From: an uncultured Porticoccus sp.
GTDB lineage: Bacteria > Pseudomonadota > Gammaproteobacteria > Pseudomonadales > Porticoccaceae
NCBI GenBank assembly: GCA_950063125.1
Contig: CATLZI010000014.1
Span: forward strand, 1 to 16,693
Length of the DNA: 16,693 bases
Direction of reading: 5' to 3'
The position numbers and the translations under genes were made by a program. Below the pieces are notes generated by a model that worked only from the letters and a program-made list of their open reading frames with translations, did no database searches and was not told where the DNA came from. Below, piece after piece: positions 13,806-16,693 of this stretch (its first letter is position 1; the number at the start of each line of letters is the position of its first letter).

Positions 13806-14539
13806 GCACGGTGGAGCCTCGCGATCCCCGACGGCCGGTTGCACAGCCGGGTACTGTATCCCGGCTGCTGACGGGCATCGCCCAGTGCCTCAAATGGCTG
13901 TTTCTCTCCCTGTTGTTCTCCATTCTGGTGGAGTGGATCGGCATGGCGTTCTGGTGGGAAGAGCAAGGACTTGGCCACAGTCGACAGATGCTGGTGAACG
14001 AATTGCAGTTCCTCGGCACCGACTTTCATCGCAGCTGGTTAACCGCCCAGCCGATGGTGTTCGCCAGTAACCTCTCGGATCGCGTCTACCAGTTTGCCTT
14101 CGAGTGGACGGGGCTCGTGGATCTGATTCATTGGATTACACCGGTACCGTCTGCGGAGGAAACCGGTCTGAGAGCGGTACTGCACCGGTTATACAGGCCC
14201 GTCGCTGACTATGTGCTCGCGGGTATGCAAATCACCCAGGTCTTTGCGGTACGACTCGCCATCCTGACGCTGGCCACGCCGGTATTTGGACTGTTCACCT
14301 TGGTGGCGCTGGTGGATGGACTGGTGCGGCGCGACCTGCGGCGTTGGGGCGGCGGCAGGGAAAGTTCTTTCGTGTACCATTACGCCAAGAAAGCCGCCAT
14401 ACCGCTGATCATTATGGCCTGGGTGTTGTACCTGGCGCTGCCGTTCAGTTTGCACCCGTCCTGGATCATCCTGCCATTCGCGCTGGCCTTTGCCTTCGCC
14501 GTCACCATCACAGCCAGTACCTTTAAAAAGTACCTTTAA
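13802..14539 (+). CDS. TIGR03747-like (DUF4400) integral membrane protein
   Basis: 245-residue inner-membrane protein of the conjugation cluster. Four hydrophobic segments are visible: LKWLFLSLLFSILVEWIGMAF (about 30-50), VFAVRLAILTLATPVFGLF (about 145-165), IPLIIMAWVLYLALPF (about 200-215) and WIILPFALAFAFAVTI (about 221-237). The charged loop VDGLVRRDLRRWGGGRESSFVYHYAKKA is the conserved core of this family. TTG start, overlapping the traD stop by 4 nt. In most relatives the next genes are RAQPRD and further pilus-assembly proteins; here the sequence switches to a toxin-antitoxin operon, so this gene marks a cargo boundary. A short A/T-rich tail follows the stop without a clear terminator. 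Confidence 0.8.
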   Translation: MSTVEPRDPRRPVAQPGTVSRLLTGIAQCLKWLFLSLLFSILVEWIGMAFWWEEQGLGHSRQMLVNELQFLGTDFHRSWLTAQPMVFASNLSDRVYQFAFEWTGLVDLIHWITPVPSAEETGLRAVLHRLYRPVADYVLAGMQITQVFAVRLAILTLATPVFGLFTLVALVDGLVRRDLRRWGGGRESSFVYHYAKKAAIPLIIMAWVLYLALPFSLHPSWIILPFALAFAFAVTITASTFKKYL

Positions 14540-14558
14540 TACAAAGTCATTGAACCAG

Positions 14559-14614
14559 TTGACTGTACCGTTACAGTCTGCTAGGCTGCATTTAAGCACT
14601 GTAAAGGTACAGTC
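14559..14614 (+). promoter_or_regulatory. Promoter and two palindromic operators of the Xre-RES operon
   Basis: TTGACT (14559-14564) and TAGGCT (14582-14587) are separated by 17 bp. Operator 1, GACTGTACCGTTACAGTC (14561-14578), is a 7-bp-arm palindrome lying across the -35 and spacer. Operator 2, CACTGTAAAGGTACAGTC (14597-14614), has the same ACTGTA/TACAGT half-sites. The centres are 36 bp apart. Together they suggest autoregulation by the antitoxin. A strong AGGAGGT (14627-14633) precedes the ATG at 14638. Confidence 0.7.
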
Positions 14615-14637
14615 TGAATGCTGTTTAGGAGGTAATC

Positions 14638-15039
14638 ATGATCGCTCAAGCCGAACAACTGCTGCAACGTGGTTCCAGTGTCACCAGTTCACTGCTGCCG
14701 GCGATTTTCAATATCTTCAGCCAGTGGCGCCTCACTGGTGCCCAGCAGATGACGCTACTGGGACTCAGCAATGAGAAGACCCTCTATAACTGGAAGAGCC
14801 AACCCGAGAAGGCCAAGCTGACGCGAGACCTATTGGAACGGGCCAGCTACATTTTGGGGATCTACAAGTCCTTGCAAATCCTGTTGCCTGATCAGGTGCT
14901 GGCTGACCAGTGGCTGGCTACTCCCAACGACAACCCGCTGTTCAATGGCACGGCGCCGCTGGACCGGATACTTGCTGGTCAGGTGGTCGACCTGGCCGTG
15001 GTCAGGGATTTTCTTGATGCGGAGCGGGGTGGCTGGTGA
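14638..15039 (+). CDS. Xre/MbcA/ParS-type antitoxin (DUF2384)
   Basis: 133-residue antitoxin for the RES toxin that follows. The N-terminal half is a helix-turn-helix (SSVTSSLLPAIFNIFSQWRLTGAQQMTLLGLSNEKTLYNWK) able to bind the operators upstream. The C-terminal DUF2384 part (about residues 75-130, from the helix ILGIYKSLQILLPDQVLADQWL through the PNDNPLFNG segment to LDRILAG and VRDFLDAERGGW) is the typical partner-binding region that blocks the RES active site. The pattern is strong and the length is normal. Its stop overlaps the toxin start by 4 nt (GTGA), so the two proteins are made in a coupled ratio. Confidence 0.85.
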   Translation: MIAQAEQLLQRGSSVTSSLLPAIFNIFSQWRLTGAQQMTLLGLSNEKTLYNWKSQPEKAKLTRDLLERASYILGIYKSLQILLPDQVLADQWLATPNDNPLFNGTAPLDRILAGQVVDLAVVRDFLDAERGGW

Positions 15040-15728
15040 TTGCGATCGATACGCTACCCAGCAGCGAGGTCAATGAACCGGTCTACCGGGTCATCCTGTC
15101 GCGCTATCCCCAGATCCACCTCTTCGAGCGCGTCTCCAATCCCCAGGATTGGGACGTGCTCTACGCCGTCGAGTCGCTAACCAATCCCAGGTTGCGCGAT
15201 GAAGTTGGCGACATTCGCCTAGTACCCCCGGAAGATCGCGTCTATGGCGATGGTGCCTCCTGGATCATGGCGGCGTTCACCCATCCTCCGGTTGATGGGC
15301 GGGGTGGTCGCTTTAACCGAGACTTTGGTATTTACTACTGCGCCGCCGATGAAGCGGTCGCCATCGCCGAATCGTCCTACCACCAGGCGCGTTTCCTAGG
15401 GGAATCCCGAATCGACAAGACCACCCAGGAAATGCGCGTGATTCGCGCACAGTTGGGGCCGACAACTCTCCATGATGTCCGTCACCTGGTGGGAGACGGC
15501 ATCTATGATCCAGAGAATTACGGCGAAGCCCAGCAGCTCGGTTACGCGTTACGTAATGCCAAAAGCTTTGGTGTTCACTACCAAAGCGTGAGAACGAAAG
15601 GGGAGTGCTACGGCGTGATGCGTGCCCGAGTGCTGTCCGATGCGATCCACTGGCGCTATCTGCGCTACCACTACAACCAAGGGGCGATCGTCGATGTAGA
15701 ATCTCTCGATGGCAGTGGCAGGAGGTGA
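15036..15728 (+). CDS. RES-domain toxin (NAD-depleting family)
   Basis: 230-residue toxin. The RES family is named for conserved Arg, Glu and Ser residues; here likely counterparts are Arg92 (GGRFNRDFGIYYC), Glu112 (AIAESSYH) and Ser184 (YQSVRTKG). Studied RES toxins degrade NAD+ and stop growth. The stretch GGRFN-x-x-FGIYY-x-AADEAVAIAE is the family core. The N-terminal 80 residues (RVILSRYPQIHLFERVSNPQDWD) are typical of full-length members. GTG start, in overlap with the antitoxin stop. A strong GGAGG at its 3' end serves the exonuclease gene, which begins right after. Active-site residues appear intact, so it needs the antitoxin. Confidence 0.85.
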   Translation: MIAIDTLPSSEVNEPVYRVILSRYPQIHLFERVSNPQDWDVLYAVESLTNPRLRDEVGDIRLVPPEDRVYGDGASWIMAAFTHPPVDGRGGRFNRDFGIYYCAADEAVAIAESSYHQARFLGESRIDKTTQEMRVIRAQLGPTTLHDVRHLVGDGIYDPENYGEAQQLGYALRNAKSFGVHYQSVRTKGECYGVMRARVLSDAIHWRYLRYHYNQGAIVDVESLDGSGRR

Positions 15729-15733
15729 TGGCA

Positions 15734-16363
15734 ATGTATAAAGAACTGCTGTGGATCTTCACCCAACTCCCGGACGATTACATCGTCCTCGATACCGAAA
15801 CCACCGGACTCCCTGACGAAAACGGCCCACCGGATATCGTGACACTCGGCATCACCGTGGTAAGAAATCGAAAGATAGCGGAATCCGTCGAATTTAAAAC
15901 ACGGCCACAAAAACACATTTCAGAAGAAGCACAAAGAATACACGGGATCACCAATGAACAGGCCGCTGAATTCGAATCCTTCGACGCCCAATGGAACCAG
16001 ATTGCCGACTACCTGAAAGATCAGCTTATCGTCATTCACAACGCCAGTTTTGACTGGCCGATCCTGCTGGATCACGTCGCCCGATACGGTTTATCAATGC
16101 CGCCAATTCAAGGTGTGTTTTGCAGTCAGAAAGCAGCCATTCCCTGGGCGCAGGCAACGGATTTGTCGTGCAGCCACAGAGGTCCATCGTTAGATACGCT
16201 GACGAAAGTTCTGAGCGTTGAAAATCTCAGAGATAAAACTGACGGGATTCATGGGGCGGGGATTGATAGTCGGCAGACTGCTCGGGTTATAGAGGTGATG
16301 CGATGTTATGGAAGTCTGGATGAGATTCAAACCTGGAATAATGATGTTAGCGGAGAGGTATAA
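15734..16363 (+). CDS. DEDDh-family 3'-5' exonuclease
   Basis: 209-residue nuclease resembling the DnaQ/epsilon-type proofreading domain. All motifs are present: ExoI D20-T-E22-T-T-G, ExoII HNASFDW with D107, and ExoIII HGAGIDS with His173 and Asp178, giving the DEDDh set. It should remove nucleotides from 3' ends with two metal ions. The frame is open from 15605, but only the part after the RES stop is meaningful. The ATG at 15734 has GGAGGT at the right distance (about 7 nt), while the ATG at 15728 is too near, although it overlaps the toxin stop (TGATG). Either way it is coupled to the toxin operon. The 3' half is noticeably richer in A/T codons than the conjugation genes, suggesting a separate origin. 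It may be a defence or toxin-associated nuclease, which is inference. Confidence 0.8.
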   Translation: MYKELLWIFTQLPDDYIVLDTETTGLPDENGPPDIVTLGITVVRNRKIAESVEFKTRPQKHISEEAQRIHGITNEQAAEFESFDAQWNQIADYLKDQLIVIHNASFDWPILLDHVARYGLSMPPIQGVFCSQKAAIPWAQATDLSCSHRGPSLDTLTKVLSVENLRDKTDGIHGAGIDSRQTARVIEVMRCYGSLDEIQTWNNDVSGEV

Positions 16364-16455
16364 ATGTATCCAGTTACCTAATGCAGCTGAGCCTCCGCTA
16401 AGCATAATAAACGGGCTCACATTTCAAGATGGCGCAATATGACGGAGTGAGTGTT

Positions 16456-16693
16456 ATGGAGCAACCAACTTTTAACATATTTGAGGCGCTTTCCGCCTGG
16501 GGCAATACTCTCCCAGGCTGGCAGCATCTCCTCTTGAGCAAACTCGTGGCGACGGAAGAGTTGTCCGATGATACTCTGGAGGAGGTCTTCGCTGAATTCC
16601 TGATCGATCAAGACTTGGCTGGATCAGATACAGTGCGCGTGAACCGGGACATGGAATTGCCACAGTTTCAGGTGAGTGGTCCGACGGTTGTCA
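16456..16693 (+). CDS. Start of an unrecognised protein, cut by the window edge
   Basis: 79 codons remain open at the right edge. The ATG at 16456 has a GGAG site 8 nt upstream, and 92 bp separate it from the exonuclease stop. The protein begins MEQPTFNIFEALSAWGNTLPGWQHLL, then SKLVATEELSDDTLEEV and a stretch of acidic and hydrophobic residues. The W-x-x-x-LPxWQxxLLxxLV..GELSD-like pattern recalls the N-terminal cap of some P-loop ATPases in mobile-element defence loci, but this is a weak impression. The function is open. It could form part of the same cargo unit as the toxin and exonuclease. Confidence is low because the catalytic part lies outside the window. Confidence 0.5.
   Translation, partial: MEQPTFNIFEALSAWGNTLPGWQHLLLSKLVATEELSDDTLEEVFAEFLIDQDLAGSDTVRVNRDMELPQFQVSGPTVV

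Overview
The window looks like part of an integrative and conjugative element (ICE) of the PFGI-1 / SPI-7 class, with a type G (MPF-G) conjugation system, from a gammaproteobacterium. The assignment rests on the gene set and order: an STY4528-like replication protein, a PFL_4669-like protein, an STY4534-like (DUF3577) protein, and later a PilL-N-like protein, a TIGR03759-like CxxC protein, a lytic transglycosylase, a TIGR03765-like protein, a TraD coupling protein and a TIGR03747-like membrane protein. I cannot name the host genus. The calls come from reading motifs and order, not from database searches.

Layout. Positions 1-3773 are the replication and maintenance module: a winged-helix replication protein with a striking palindrome inside its gene, the PFL_4669-like protein, a small ParR/StbB-like protein and a ParM/StbA actin-like ATPase. 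Positions 3788-5580 hold three separately led genes (DUF3577, a short RadC, DUF6573). Each is preceded by two hairpins, and the second hairpin buries the ribosome binding site. A similar 7-bp-stem hairpin closes the block at each end. Positions 5645-7303 are a hipBA toxin-antitoxin cargo module on the minus strand, with three operator copies exactly 50 bp apart. Positions 7311-8039 contain no convincing gene but many perfect stem-loops, and lead into a tyrosine recombinase of the Phage_integr_N/Integrase_1 type at 8040-8906.

Positions 9021-14539 are a tightly packed conjugation operon with overlapping starts and stops, mostly envelope and coupling proteins. Where I would expect the next conjugation genes (RAQPRD and others), there is a second cargo insertion: an Xre/ParS-type antitoxin, a RES-domain toxin and a DEDDh exonuclease in one translationally coupled operon, behind a promoter with two matching operators. 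It is followed by the start of an unrecognised protein cut by the window edge.

The window therefore combines element replication and partition, DNA transfer and two NAD- or translation-targeting toxin systems. The most novel-looking items are the hairpin-rich stretch before the recombinase, the repeated two-hairpin leaders, the palindrome inside the replication gene, and the RES-exonuclease coupling.
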